Assembly: GCF_963678635.1 (NCBI RefSeq)
Contig: NC_087062.1
Location: 23,704,177 to 23,768,176 of the forward strand
Direction of reading: 5' to 3'
Source: Symsagittifera roscoffensis
Lineage: Eukaryota; Xenacoelomorpha; Acoela; Convolutidae
DNA: 64,000 nt
Made by a program: the position numbers and the translations under genes. This document shows positions 1 to 10,739 of this stretch, piece by piece. Positions within the stretch are counted from its first letter, which is position 1; every line of letters starts with the position of its first letter. The notes under the pieces were generated by a model that searched no databases, was not told the DNA's origin, and saw only the letters and a program-made list of their open reading frames with translations.

Positions 1-130
1 TGACATTTATATGGTTCAGAGTTGTGCGTAAAAAATGGTCTATATATACTTTCTATTTATGGTGTCTATATATGGTGTCTTTATATGGTCTATAGTTGTG
101 TTACTGTTGTGACTCTTGCTTTTGGAAAAG
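1..130. repeat. Short degenerate TATATGG-type minisatellite
   Basis: The first 130 bases contain several imperfect copies of a unit like TATATGGTGTCT or TATATGGTCTATA in direct order. The 66-codon frame through it is a by-product of the low-complexity repeat. No protein similarity is recognised. Confidence 0.5.
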
Positions 131-1164
131 ATGCAGGTAACAGGTTTTCAAGAACTGCTGCCTCGCCCTCAAACAAAAAGCAGAGATCGCGCTATCTAGT
201 CACCGGCCTGTCAGTTTTGTAAGACTCAAACCTCTTTTTTAAGACCTCTCTGTTAATATAAGTACTAGTTTATCCGATTCTCAGGCTAGTTTCCCCGTGT
301 TCATGGTATTAAGATACTTGGTTTCAAGTAAGTTTCAAATTTTTAGAGTGCAAAATTCCCATGTATGAGCCTAGGTAAATATAAATTCTGTTTGACTTTG
401 TTGAGGTTTTGTTCAAACAACATATCGATTATTGGCAGAAATTAAAGTAAAAATCATATTTGTAAACTTTTTGCTTTCATATTCAGATGTTTAAAAAAAT
501 TTTTACTGCCATTTATAAATTTGAGTGAAAAAAAATATGACCAATTGAATTTGGTCTCAGATCAATTTAAAACGATTATGAGTGCTGATAATTTGCCACG
601 AACAAATATTCGCGCATCTAAACTATCAAATTTTTATTCAGGCAACGTTGCCAGTTGCATTTTAGCGAAGTGCAAGCATAATTTCCAGTTCGATACCAAT
701 ACGCTGTCAATTTTTGTAAAATTGGTCTGAAATAGAAATAAAATCACCTCAGGCATATGGGTTGACCAAATCTTCTTATCATACAACTTCCATCCATGAA
801 AACTTCTTACCATACAGTTGCCTACTTACAAAAACTCTATGAAATCTCTATGACAACGATTTTTCCATTTCTGAAAGTTGTATGACAAGCATTTTCCCTT
901 GAGCCAAAACATTTAATTTTTCGGTCTTAACTTATTTTTTGAAAATTTTGGGTTGTATTAGTAAACACCTTGGCTTACTCAAAGCTAGAGTCAACAAAAG
1001 TTAGACGGTCTCGCATTTACAATGCATGAGAAATTATTTGATTTGTTTTAGAGCTGTCTTACACAAACGTTATAACGAAAGTAACGTATTTTCAAGTTTT
1101 GGCGAAACTTTTCAAAGACGAAAACGTCGGAACAATGATTGCCAGTAGCGGAACAATGATTTGC
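131..1164. other. AT-rich intergenic stretch, no gene recognised
   Basis: No recognisable protein or RNA gene is seen. A 69-codon plus-strand frame at 521-730 has no family signature and no obvious splice signals, so I do not call it a gene. Around 780-900 the sequence carries motifs like TATGACAAGCATTTT, which resemble motifs in the satellite arrays starting at 13.9 kb. Old repeat debris is the best guess for at least part of this stretch. Confidence 0.4.
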
Positions 1165-1500
1165 ACTCAGGAATTCGACCACCTGCCGACCCAAAAGGTC
1201 CCCCCTTTGTACTACTTTGAGATATCCATTTTTGGCTGACTGACCTTAAAAGTTTTTTAAAGGCGCCTTGGGCGCCAATCTATACTAATTTTGAGGGGGA
1301 GCGCGCGCCAAAAAACGCGGTTCTTTGGTCGAAATTTTCCAAAAAAAAAGCGTAAAAACGCTATTTTTGGCCTGTTTTTCAAAACTTTGCCTGCGGCGCA
1401 GAATCTTTGGCTAAAACAGGGTCTTTAAGGGTCTTTATAGTGGTTTGGCAGAGCTCAGAAAACCAATTTGGTCGACCGAAAAAAGGGTCCGCGCCTCATG
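1165..1500 (-). mobile_element. hAT-like non-autonomous element, truncated copy 1
   Basis: This stretch is the reverse complement of 3035-3345. Shared landmarks are the blocks GGTCGACC, GCGGCGCAG (as CTGCGCCGC in the other copy), GCGCGCGCC, GGCGCC and the CCCAAAAGGTCCCCCC end. It lies just 3' of the PB1-ZZ gene and is inverted relative to the copy in intron 1. It lacks the CAGGGGCGGATCTAGG terminus of the other copy, so it is truncated. No transposase coding is visible. The hAT assignment rests only on the CAGGGGCGGA-type terminus of copy 2. Confidence 0.55.
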
Positions 1501-1714
1501 ATTGCATATTCATCGTAATTAGAAACTATCCTCATTTCAGTCAAGTTTTTCCCCTAATTCATCTAAATGAAACAAAAATAGAGCGGGGTTGCTTAAAACA
1601 AAAACATATTCTCATGTTCCAATAAGTATTCAAGCGTGTATATCAGCGTTTTCGGGTTTCCACATTTCCAACTTGTATCATTCCTGATGAGAACTTTTCA
1701 CATTTCACGAATAT

Positions 1715-3712
1715 TCATTTGAGCAGTAATTCGTTTCCCGTGAATGTTTCCCTCCCTTCATTTCGCTGTGGGTAAGGGTCATCAGTGATCAAGAACCCGA
1801 CCTTCCAGAACTCATGATGGGAGTGGTTGCCTCTGACTTTACAATCCATGCATAAATCGACATTGGGACACGTTTTGCACTTGAATCTTGCCCCACTTAT
1901 CCTGTCGAATTTGCAGGAGTCGCAGACCACGAATCCATGGTAGAGAGAGACAGCTGTCGGTGCTTCTGTCAAGAAAAAATAGTATGGTGACACGTTTTTA
2001 GCCTCAAAACAAATTAGAAGCGCTATAAATGAATTGGAAGGGTACTTTTACGCAATTAATAAGAAATGGACGTGTTCCATTACTTTTTTAGAAGGAAAAA
2101 CAAGAAAAATTGAAAATATACTTCGTAAATATAAACAAAAAAACAATTCATATACTTTGAAAAGCATTCGGAAAACTGAGCTAGTTTCAATCTTCATGCT
2201 ATGATAAATAGCGGAGGTTTGTTGTTACTTTAACCTATTTTTTTTGTTCAAAAAACAAAGAAAATGAAGAATATCTATGCTTGGGGTAATTTTTTCAGTC
2301 AGTTGAACTTTGATGATCGAAACAATAATTTTTAACGAGTTTTTTTTCTATACCCTAATGCAGATATTGGCCGCTCAAATTTAAAAAGACTTGTTACGAG
2401 AAATCTATAATCTTACGGTTCTTTATCTTAAAGGTTGAATTATACGCATCAGCTCATGTTTTTACGTTCAAATCACATTCAGGGGTGGATTTTGGTGGAT
2501 TTATTTTTTTTTTTTGGGGGGGGGGGGGGTTCGAGAAAAACCTAAAACCGACTATTTACATTTATCGGCAAAAATTTAGTGAAAAATTACGCTTAGATAG
2601 CATTGATGGGCAACGAAAGAAGAGCGTCAAAACTTTATTTGGACTTACCCTGTGCAAAACACAAAAAATTATCCTCGTCGGCTGACTTGATCAGAAGATC
2701 CGACAGCTTGGATAGTTCGTCTCTTTGTATGTAAATTGACAGCACTTTTCCTTCTGTTTGTTTCTCAATATTTTGAAGTTCTTGGTAGGAGTCGAAGTCT
2801 ATTAGGTCGCCGTCTCTGTCTTTCCAACGAAGGCGAACACCCGCGTTTGGGTACATCACTCGGAATTTGTCGACAACCTTTTGCCTGGTTGTTGAAATGA
2901 TGTTTTCCAGCAAGGGAGTTTTCTAACTTTAGTACTCTGTTGACAGCTACCTTTAAGTACCACCAGGGGCGGATCTAGGATTTTCTCGAGGGGGGGGGGG
3001 CGGATTTTCAAAAAAATTTCCACAATTTTGACGACCTTTTTTTTTTAGGTCGACCAATTAAATTGATTTTTCGAGCTCTCCCAAAGCACTGTTTCACCCG
3101 TATTTTGTCTAAATTTTCTGCGCCGCAGGCAAATTTTTGAAAAAAACAGTCAAAAAAGCCGTTTTTGGGCACTTTTTGAAAAATTTTGACAAAAATCGCG
3201 TTTTTTTGGCGCGCGCTCCCCCTCAAAGTTAGTATATATTGGCGCCGAGAAAAGTTTTAGGGTCGGTCTGCCAAAAATGGATTTCTGAAAAAGTATCAAA
3301 GGGGGGACCCTTTGGGTCGGCAGGGGGTCGAATCCCTGAGGGGGTGGGAGGGAAGGGCGTCCGCAAATTTTTGAATTAGCTCAAGCTTTTAGCTCTCCCA
3401 GTCTGATTTCTTACAGTAACGTTCCTGCCCTGAACAAAAACTTTTATACTTCTTGATCAATAATTTCTTGATGGATGAACAAAAAAATCACACTTCTGGG
3501 CAATCGGGTAAAAGGCAATAAAATCAATACAATTGGAAAATGCAGGAAAACAGCAAAAGGTGAACTCGCCTGAACTCCTCGAAGTCCGAAAGGTAGTTCC
3601 GGTGGATCTCAAATTGTCTCACTTCCGACTCAAAGAACGCTTTAACTGTTATATAGTTGTTAATTATTGTCGGCTCATTCGTGCTTGATTGTTTCGAAGT
3701 GGATGGCATCAT
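1715..3712 (-). CDS. p62/sequestosome-1-like PB1-ZZ protein (3 exons)
   Basis: The gene model has three minus-strand exons: 3712-3566 (147 bp), 2922-2649 (274 bp) and 1965-1715 (251 bp). They sum to 224 codons, 223 residues plus TGA, and both junctions keep frame (phase 0, then phase 1). Donor 2 is CAGG|GTAAGT and acceptor 2 is TTCTTGACAG. Donor 1 (CGA|GTTCAC) is weak, with a GC donor 4 bp upstream as an alternative. Residues about 20-125 form a PB1 domain: strand-1 TVKAFF with Lys24, then FEIHR, and the acidic OPCA loop DRDGD at 84-88. Residues 150-195 form a ZZ zinc finger with Cys155, 158, 170, 173, 179, 182 and His188, His191. In p62 these domains mediate filament and kinase pairing and N-degron/RIP1 binding. 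No LIR or UBA is visible; the protein stops 27 residues after the ZZ. It could have further unrecognised exons. Family confidence is high, exact exon ends moderate. Confidence 0.8.
2478..2540. repeat. CAGGGGTGGATTTTGG relic with T and G homopolymers
   Basis: Inside intron 2 of the PB1-ZZ gene lies a CAGGGGTGGAT start resembling the hAT-like terminus at 2964. It is followed by a run of T and a run of about 13 G. It is probably a decayed element end. The homopolymers are prone to slippage and sequencing error. Confidence 0.35.
2964..3345 (+). mobile_element. hAT-like non-autonomous element, copy 2 in intron 1
   Basis: It starts CAGGGGCGGATCTAGGATTT, a terminus typical of hAT-type elements in invertebrates. 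A run of G, GGTCGACC, the palindrome GGCGCGCGC and GGCGCC follow, and it fades after GGGTCGAATCCCTGAG. It lies wholly within intron 1 of the PB1-ZZ gene. The 72-codon minus-strand frame here (3008-3226) is a by-product of the repeat. I could not define a matching inverted terminus or an 8-bp target duplication at the right end, so the right border is approximate. Copy 1 at 1165-1500 is in the opposite orientation. Confidence 0.55.
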
Positions 3713-3724
3713 AAAAATGTTAGC

Positions 3725-4355
3725 TGTATTTCAACAATATTTTTCTCGTCAATAGTTAATAATACCATAATTTACATTTGCATTTAAGATATTTTACAAG
3801 CAGTCAATTGCCTTTGAATTTGTTTATTAATCAACAATGAAACAAATTGATTCGAATACTGCTACGTGGTTTCATCTTTGGTTTGTAGACAAGAAATAGT
3901 TCCAATGAACATAAGACAAAATGTCGAAATAATTAATATTTCTTTTCACCTAACACGAGTATCCACCCGGGTCGAGGTGCTCACTCTATGTTTTGACCGT
4001 CTCGGCTAAAATTTGTGTGCTCGATTTTGTTCGGCTGAAGTCATATATATTTCAACCTTCTAGGTCGATTTGAGCTATGTTTCGAATCTCCACCGCAAAA
4101 TTATGCGCGACCTTGCTCATTAGAACTCAGGCATGTTAGGTTTCTAAGGAGAAATAATGTCAAAACGGTCGCTTTAATTTTGAACTAATTCTTTCGTTTT
4201 TTTTTTCAGACTGCGTTTTTGCATTGCGCTTTCAAATAGCGTTTAGAAGGAGAATTGAATTAAACTTCAACAGAATTTAAGAAAAAGAATCCAGTTTTCT
4301 TTGTGATTCTTACCATTTTTCACCCGATTTATTTGATAACTGTGAGGGGATGCTG
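3725..4355. other. Region 5' of the PB1-ZZ gene, no gene recognised
   Basis: This is the upstream flank and possible promoter region of the minus-strand PB1-ZZ gene. No clear TATA box in the right place is seen. A GC-richer block at about 3960-4120 contains CACCCGGGTCGAG (3964-3976), a 13-mer that recurs in both units of array II. Nothing else is recognised. Confidence 0.35.
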
Positions 4356-4359
4356 TGAG

Positions 4360-5060
4360 GGACTTTAGTTTAGCACCTGACCAGAGGGCAGTTCTGGACG
4401 AAGAGTTGAAGCAGTTGCTTCTGAGTGTGGATGATTTCAACACAAGTGGACAACGCAGAAAGGTTTGATAAACTAATGACATATTGTGAGGAACTCAATG
4501 AGCGGTTGAGGGAACAGGAAAAGTATTCGGGAAAGGATTCTGTAGTCATACTTAATCCTCCTTTTGATGCAAAAGACGAAAAAAACTTGGCGCAAAACGT
4601 TATTTGGTTTTGTAAAAACACTTGCATGTTGATGTCATTGATAGTGATATGATTGCTCATCACGTGTTGCCTACTCGCAGGGAGTTGCACAATGGGTTGA
4701 TGCCGAGTTGTATAGTGAAATTTAATAAGTTGAAGATTAAGATGATGTGTACCGCTATCGAAAATATTTGAAAAATGAGGATAAAAAAATGAGAGGAATC
4801 TTTGCAACATCTACATAAACGAGTGCTTACCACCTATAGAGGCTGCACTTAAAAACTTTGCTGACTCATTCAATTATGTGACTTCTACGAAAAACTGCAG
4901 TGTATCTGTTCTTTGCCCCGACAAAAAAGATGCAAGCAACAAAATAAGGACTCAGGTGATATCACCAAAAGATTTACTCGCTCTTGAAAAAAATCCGTCC
5001 TAAAAACCCAGAATCGGTACTCAAATGGGAGAATTTTTTCCACTGCTAACCGAAACATTG
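4360..5060 (+). pseudogene. ORF1-like (RNA-binding) relic of non-LTR element
   Basis: The first open stretch (4425-4652) contains an acidic, coiled-coil-like segment (EELNERLREQEKYSGKDSVV). A shifted frame continues with DMIAHHVLPTRREL, then PSCIVKFNKLKIK, then after another shift YINECLPPIEAALKN. This matches the ORF1p pattern: coiled coil, RRM-like fold with a dI.ahR..p segment, an ivkF strand and an inE.L.P segment. ORF1p is the nucleic-acid chaperone of the retrotransposition particle. At least two frameshifts and in-frame stops are present. The assignment is by pattern. Confidence 0.5.
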
Positions 5061-5069
5061 CTACCGTGA

Positions 5070-6590
5070 TGAGAGACGAAAAATCGGCTAAGTTATTAGC
5101 CAACTTGTCGCCCGAGCAAAAAAAAACAAATAACAGAGTCCCTGTATCAAATTATTAGTTAGCGCATGTTAATTAGTAAGTGACGCTGTCGTGTTGCTGG
5201 TATTACGTTATCTTTATTGATATTAAAAACTAATTGTGTTTGAACTACAACAATCAGTGTTGTCGTGTAATCAGTGTAATCAACTTATCTTATAGATAAT
5301 TTTTTCGTTACTTAAGCTTTCAACATGCTCAGTGGTTTTGGGCTATGTATGTTCGTTATATCGTATGATTGAAACAACTCATTTGTTAATGTTTATATTC
5401 CTTACTGACGTAATTTAATTTTAAAAAAACATATTAAATTGAACTATACTGATATGTCAAAGAGTTTCCATTGGTTTTGGATGAAAGTTAACATTGTTTT
5501 TATTTTCTTTTTTTAGTGAGCTTTCTATTAAAAACATTATGATAAGACATTGCGTGAAACAAGAAAAACTTGGGATGCTAACATCTTTCTTTCAGGTTCG
5601 AAATCTAATTTTTCATGATTGATTAGTCTAAAATGATACAAAAATTAACAACAAAAACAATGCATCACGAAAACAAACAGCAAAAAATTAAAATAAAATT
5701 GATTCAAACAGAATAAGAAATCGAGTTCAAAGCGATTTTCCGCTAAGCTCAAAAAAATTGATTTTGGCAATTAAGATTTAAATTAAAAAAAAACATAAAA
5801 ATGAGCAAAAGGATTTTCCGCTGCGCTCTTCACATTCAAAGAGTTTACTTTTGTTTTTGTCAAAACTAAAAAAGCAAAAAGCCTCAAAAATGGCAAAAAC
5901 TTTCACGAGATAGGATTACATAAGTAAATGGATGGAAGCTAAACTCTCTATCAAATGTGAAAACCGGGCTCAATCTTTATTTTTTTCTATATATTCAACT
6001 TCCTCGTTTTGTTGTTCAAGTGAAGCGATTTTCCGCTGATCTTGAAATAAACGCAAAGAGTATAAATCTTATAAAAATGTTTACCTACGTTATAAGTAAA
6101 TGTTGAAGATGGTGAAACAATTTCCGCTCTTCTATCCCTTTAATCAATTTAACAATTTCACTTCTAACCAAAAAAGAAAAAATACCTATTGTAGGTTTTA
6201 ACAAACACTATGCTTCTTACTGAAACATTGTCCGTTGAAATTATCTAACTATACCTCTGTAATTAGTGAAGTTTCCAAAAGTAATTTCCGCTTTCAAATT
6301 CATCTCTTATCTGTAGAATTGATCTTTTATCTCAATTTAAGTTTTAAAATCAAGTAGATTGAAGCATGCACTGCTCATATATCTGATTTTCCTTTCTCTT
6401 GGTTTTTAAATCTAAAACGAAAACAAAATTTTTTTTATCTTTCTCATGCAGTTCTGAACACAGACAAAACATAGGACGCTTTTTCTACAAATTAACCATT
6501 TAAAATTTCTTGCGAAAAAAATTTAAAATAATAACGTAAGACATTTCTGGAAAATTGGCCAACGATTTAAACCAAACTAAACCGAAAGGA
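5070..6590. other. AT-rich spacer between ORF1-like and endonuclease relics
   Basis: No protein is recognised in this 1.5 kb. It contains a motif (A/G)ATTTTCCGCT or AATTTCCGCT five times in the same orientation, listed separately. By position it would be the inter-ORF or ORF2 5' region of the surrounding retroelement, or unrelated sequence inserted there. Confidence 0.35.
5734..6292 (+). repeat. Five spaced copies of an (A/G)ATTTTCCGCT motif
   Basis: GATTTTCCGCT occurs at 5734-5744, 5812-5822 and 6027-6037, and AATTTCCGCT at 6119-6128 and 6283-6292, all on the plus strand. In this AT-rich stretch the CCGC core stands out. The spacing is irregular, so these are not simple tandem repeats. No function is known to me; protein binding is only a possibility. 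Confidence 0.5.
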
Positions 6591-6599
6591 TTTTTCAGC

Positions 6600-7190
6600 A
6601 AAATTTACAATCTCTTTGATCATATTATGACGAATTGGATATGGTGCTTCAGCAACAAAACTTGAAGCCTTTTTTGTTGTTCTATCAGAAACTTGGCTTA
6701 TGGACATATCTAATCTTCATATTTTTTTGCCAAAATGACTTCTAGCACATAGCTACATGTAATAAAACCAAAAGCAGGCGTGGAGGAGTAGCAATTCATT
6801 CTAGGAAAGGAAACGTTTTAAGGATCTTGAAAAGTAGAGCCTCAAAATTAAACCAAATTTTTAGGGTCTCGACGACCTGTAACAAACAGTAATTGATTCT
6901 AACTGCAATTTACAAGTCGCTCACTGCAAAACATGTAAATTTCATAGAAATTTTATTGACCAATATGTTTGAAAAAAATTGACACAAATGATGAACATAT
7001 AATAAGTGGAGATTTACCTGTTGTTACACAAGATAGCACGCAACTCCTTGAAAAATTGAATGGCTTGATTTTAATCTGATATCTGGGCCAAATGACAGCA
7101 CGCGTGTTACAAAGAATTCTCGAACGACCATAGATTTGGCTTTTGCAAATTTTCCATGCATCACTAGATTTATTGAACAAGCAATCTTTG
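6600..7190 (+). pseudogene. Non-LTR endonuclease relic (EEP family)
   Basis: Frames here contain ISGDLP, in place of the usual GDFN, at about 6,995-7,015. About 30 codons later comes DSTRVTKNSRTTIDLAF (from 7095), matching the C-terminal T/S-R...S..ID motif of the exonuclease-endonuclease-phosphatase domain of non-LTR elements. That domain nicks the target DNA to prime reverse transcription. Stops and shifts interrupt it, and the N-terminal half is poorly preserved. Confidence 0.55.
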
Positions 7191-7639
7191 ATCCTTATGG
7201 TGTTGGAGTTGACTTTAACATTGGACTCATAAAAAAATATGAAAAGGAAGATTAGTACGGTAGAACTGCAAAGCAGAAATTCAAATTTGAGTTCAACTGG
7301 TTTTTACAAAAAAAATAATAAAAATTGGGTTCGAAGATAGTGCAATTGGATGCAAAGTTGCCATTGTCACAAAAAACAAAAAAAAATTTAAAAAAAGCTA
7401 AATAACAAATGATTTCAAAACTGCGAGTGCTAAAAAACACAAATTACTAAAAGCTAACAAAATCAGAGTACTCTAGATGCAAAGTAAAAACTGAGACAGC
7501 AAACTATTAAAGTCAAAAAAAAAATTTCTTACGATGGCCTATCTTTGAAATCACTGGACAACCCAATAAATGTTTTGATTATGTGAACAAAGCTGAGGGC
7601 AAAATTCAGAAAAAAACTTCATTTACCGAAAAAAATCAT

Positions 7640-9110
7640 ATAACTGCAGAAGAATTGAACAACCATTTCGTCACAATCAGTTCAGAGTTGTAATCTGAGT
7701 TTCAAAACAGAGCAATTTTTCAAAAATTATTGCAAATAAGAGTTCTTTCTTCCCGTCACAAATTGACGAACAGAAAGTTTATGACTCGATAAAGGAACAG
7801 CCCAACGAAATGTCTGAACATGACATGGGTCTGTCAAAGTACCTAATCAAAAAAATAACCCTAACATAACAGCTCATTTGACCAATATTTTCCACCAGAT
7901 AATTAGAGAACATTTGTCCCCGTTGTTTTAAATCAGCTAAAGTAGTTCCTATTTTGAAAGGAGGAGACAAGTCACTTCCATGCAATTATGGACCTATTTC
8001 TTTAATTCGTGTTACAAGAAAAATTTTTGAAAACCCATTATCGAAACAAATAATTATTTTTTCAATAAGTTCGACGTGTTAAGTAAAAAACTGTTTGGAT
8101 TTCGCAACAAACGCTCTTCTACAATTGTTGCTATTGTGGAAATTTGGAGGTTTTTATTGAAAGCAAAAATGCTGATGAATTGACGTACTGCACACTCTTA
8201 AATCTATCTAAAGCTTTCGATACTGTTGATCATAACAGCCATATTCATAATTGTCACCTTTACGGGCTGAGAGGCGTTCCTCTTAATTTACTGAAATCCT
8301 ACCTCAGCAATAGAAACCATTATGTCTTTCAGTCGAACAATTGTTCAACAACAGAGAATCTTCATTGTGGGTTACCTCAAAGTTTTGTTTTTGGTCCCCT
8401 GCTTTTTCCTAATTATATCAATGATTTTCTTAATATACCACAGCACAGCGAATGTATTTTTTATGCGGATGACACTAATGTTTTTAGAACACTCAATGAA
8501 ACTAAAGAACTTAAAACAGACTCGGAATTGATATCCAAATGAATGGAAATAATGAACTTGCAACAAACAAAGGAAAAACACAAAAATTGATTACTAATTG
8601 AACAAAAAAATTTAAAAGTTTTACCTGGCACCAACACACGATAGGACTAAAAAATGCAGTTAAATACCTGGGACTAATTTTGGATCAAAACAAATATTTT
8701 GAATCTCTAAGAAAAAAAATGCAACCGAGTCATATCCATTTTTTTATCAAACGAGACCGTTTCTCAGCTCATCTGTTCTCATTAGAAATTAAAAGCTGTA
8801 TATACAACCAATTTATCGTTTTGGTGTATTAGTACACGGAGTTGCCAATAAAACCACTTTAAAAAATCTACAAGTACAAAAAACTTTTTTATTCGAATTG
8901 CGTTTCGCCTCAAAAAACACAAGAAGTAAGGACTATAAGAAAAACGCAGGGAATTTGCTCAATCAATGAATTACACGCATACGAGTTGCTGAAACTACTT
9001 TCTAAAGTAATAAGACGAGAGCAAAAAAAGACAACGTGAACAATTTTATTTCGAAACAAGGATTACACAAATTACTCGATACCACTAGCAGAATAAAATC
9101 ACTAAAAACA
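7640..9110 (+). pseudogene. Non-LTR reverse transcriptase relic with YADD box
   Basis: Successive frames show the RT blocks in order: ITAHLTNIFHQIIREH, FKSAKVVPILKGGDK with a YGPISL box (7.86-8.02 kb), FGFRNKRSS (about 8.1 kb), LNLSKAFDTVDH (8.2 kb), YLSNRN, GLPQSFVFGPLL..YINDF (8.37-8.43 kb) and YADDTN (catalytic aspartates in 8462-8473). The thumb motif VKYLGLILD follows near 8.66 kb. The longest single open stretch is 8144-8542 (132 codons). Stops and shifts lie on both sides, so the enzyme is not functional. The family is Jockey/CR1-like; I cannot name the clade. Confidence 0.85.
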
Positions 9111-9119
9111 AAAAAATTT

Positions 9120-10190
9120 CACGAGAAATAACACAAAATTTATCCCTCATAAGGACACTCTATATTTCTCTAATTGACCTTATGCATAAAACCGGAGATA
9201 CTTATTTAATTGGTTGCGACTACTTCAACAAATGTTTTGGTAAAAAAAGTTTTGAATAGATAAATTTTTTAGATAACTGATTTGTAAAGCGAACACCCAA
9301 AAAACATCAGACTAATTGAAATAAAGCAAATAATATAAAAGATAATTTTCTGAAAATAGATATTTTTTTTGATACTTGTAAATTTTAATGTAAAATTATA
9401 GCAATTAGATGCAAGATAAAGCTTTTAAAAAAATTTGAATTTTTTTTTTTAAACCTATTATATTTATTCTGTATAACTGTCACTTAGATTAAACAATCAG
9501 GTCCATATGAGAAAGTACTTAATAGAAAGTTCTCAGCGGCGTTTCAACAGATTGAATTGCTCACGTTGGTGCTCTATCAATGATAAGTTCTCTATACTGT
9601 TGGATTATTGCACTACAACATGAAATTAAACGATTATATACATACAGTGTTTTGGCAGTATACATAATGTGTGTTTTGACTGTACTGAGTGTATGTTTTT
9701 AATTTGTGCTCGTGTTGACTATACTTTACAGTGGAATAGCCTTTGACGTCGAAACATAAAAATATAAGCCCATCGAGACTACCCAAGCACTGGGAAAATG
9801 TTCTTCTTTCCGCGTTTCATATCGTCCAGTTTCCAAGCAAACAAACTTTTAGGTTCATTTTTTGTCTCAAGAAAGCCCAAAATACAACAACATACAACGC
9901 GCACATAGACCAACGTGAACACAATTAAATCTACGCGTTACCTAGATTGAAAAGTAGTTAATGCGAATATTTATGGCCAAAAAACTCAACCCGCACCGGA
10001 GTTTCATGAATCATAATCGATCATAAGGGGAAATATATATTTTTTAAAATGTGTTCATTATAATCCACTATTGTTGAAAATTTAGACCATGAAGTCGATT
10101 ATATTGTCATTAACATTGTTTTTTTTCTGTCAAAACACAACCCATATTCATTAAAAACTAGTATAAAAGATTATAATGGAGTTTCGCGTG
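9120..10190. other. AT-rich stretch after the retroelement, no gene recognised
   Basis: This probably includes the 3' untranslated tail of the retroelement relic (to about 9.45 kb, with A- and T-runs) and then unassigned AT-rich sequence. Short frames such as 9743-9928 have no recognisable features. Confidence 0.35.
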
Positions 10191-10400
10191 CTCACCCCCC
10201 ATCCCCCTTCATTGCGATTGTTATTAACCCCAGCCCCCCTCCCCCCATTGCGGTGGGGTGGGCTGGGGGTTGGCTAAACAGGGAGATGTGAACGAGGTGT
10301 TTTAAGCGGGGGTTATAACCATGGGGGTGTAAAAGAGAGGGAAGGGGCATGAAGGTGGAAGGGGGTCATATTCTGGAGGGACGGCAAGGGACATAAAATG
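10190..10400. repeat. C/G-rich block with a long GC hairpin
   Basis: In an AT-rich setting this block has runs of C on the plus strand followed by runs of G. The arms AACCCCAGCCC (10226-10236) and GGGCTGGGGGTT (10260-10271) pair. The inner CCCTCCCCCC and GGTGGGGTGGG extend the stem around a short ATTGC loop. Further G-runs continue to 10380. This could form a stable hairpin and G-quadruplex/i-motif structures. No gene is seen here. Confidence 0.6.
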
Positions 10401-10554
10401 GATCAGGTAGAGTAAATAAAGATCAGCCAAAAATGAAAAACTAAAAAAGTTACGGTAATTTTATTATCTGATGTAACGTTTATTCAGCCAAAAGCATCAG
10501 TTAAATATCGAAAATACTGCTGTGTGTAAAATTTTCAAAAACAAATTACAAAAA

Positions 10555-10735
10555 ACATATGGATTATAATACATTATAATAGATTATAATCCATTATAAT
10601 TGGTTATAATCGATTAAATTGGATTTTATTGGTATGAGAGAAAATTAAATTATAATTATTTTTAATCAATTATAATAGATTCTTTGTAAAATAAAAAAGA
10701 ATGACAGAGAAAATCAATTATTATTCATGAAACTC
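10555..10735. repeat. Cluster of GATTATAAT palindromic motifs
   Basis: About eight copies of GATTATAAT/ATTATAATC-like motifs occur within 180 bp, some as near-palindromes such as GATTATAATC. The same motif recurs at about 16.1-16.3, 17.5-17.7, 21.2-21.4, 21.85, 22.0 and 23.3 kb. It may be a microsatellite-derived repeat or a protein-binding cluster; the sequence alone does not decide. Confidence 0.5.
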
Positions 10736-10739
10736 CAGT

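Larger units (their letters stand above)
4360..9200 (+). mobile_element. Decayed plus-strand non-LTR (EN-RT) retrotransposon
   Basis: The order along the plus strand is ORF1-like RNA-binding relic (4.36-5.06 kb), AT-rich spacer, apurinic-type endonuclease relic (6.6-7.2 kb), reverse transcriptase relic (7.64-8.6 kb) and RT C-terminal part (8.6-9.1 kb). This is the layout of a two-ORF Jockey/CR1-like non-LTR element. Many stops and frameshifts show it is dead. Exact 5' and 3' ends and target-site duplications were not found. It could also be two overlapping insertions, but order and strand agree with one element. Confidence 0.65.

Noticed and set aside
1407-1625. 72-codon ORF as a conserved gene
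   Set aside because: It crosses the hAT-like element into flanking sequence and shows no domain.
4370-4810. 146-codon minus-strand ORF
   Set aside because: The plus strand shows ORF1-like motifs (EELNERLREQEK, PTRREL, IVKFNK); the minus frame has no recognisable feature.
8144-8542. Intact reverse transcriptase gene
   Set aside because: The frame is open for 132 codons and has YADD, but the neighbouring RT blocks lie in other frames with stops. It is a relic.
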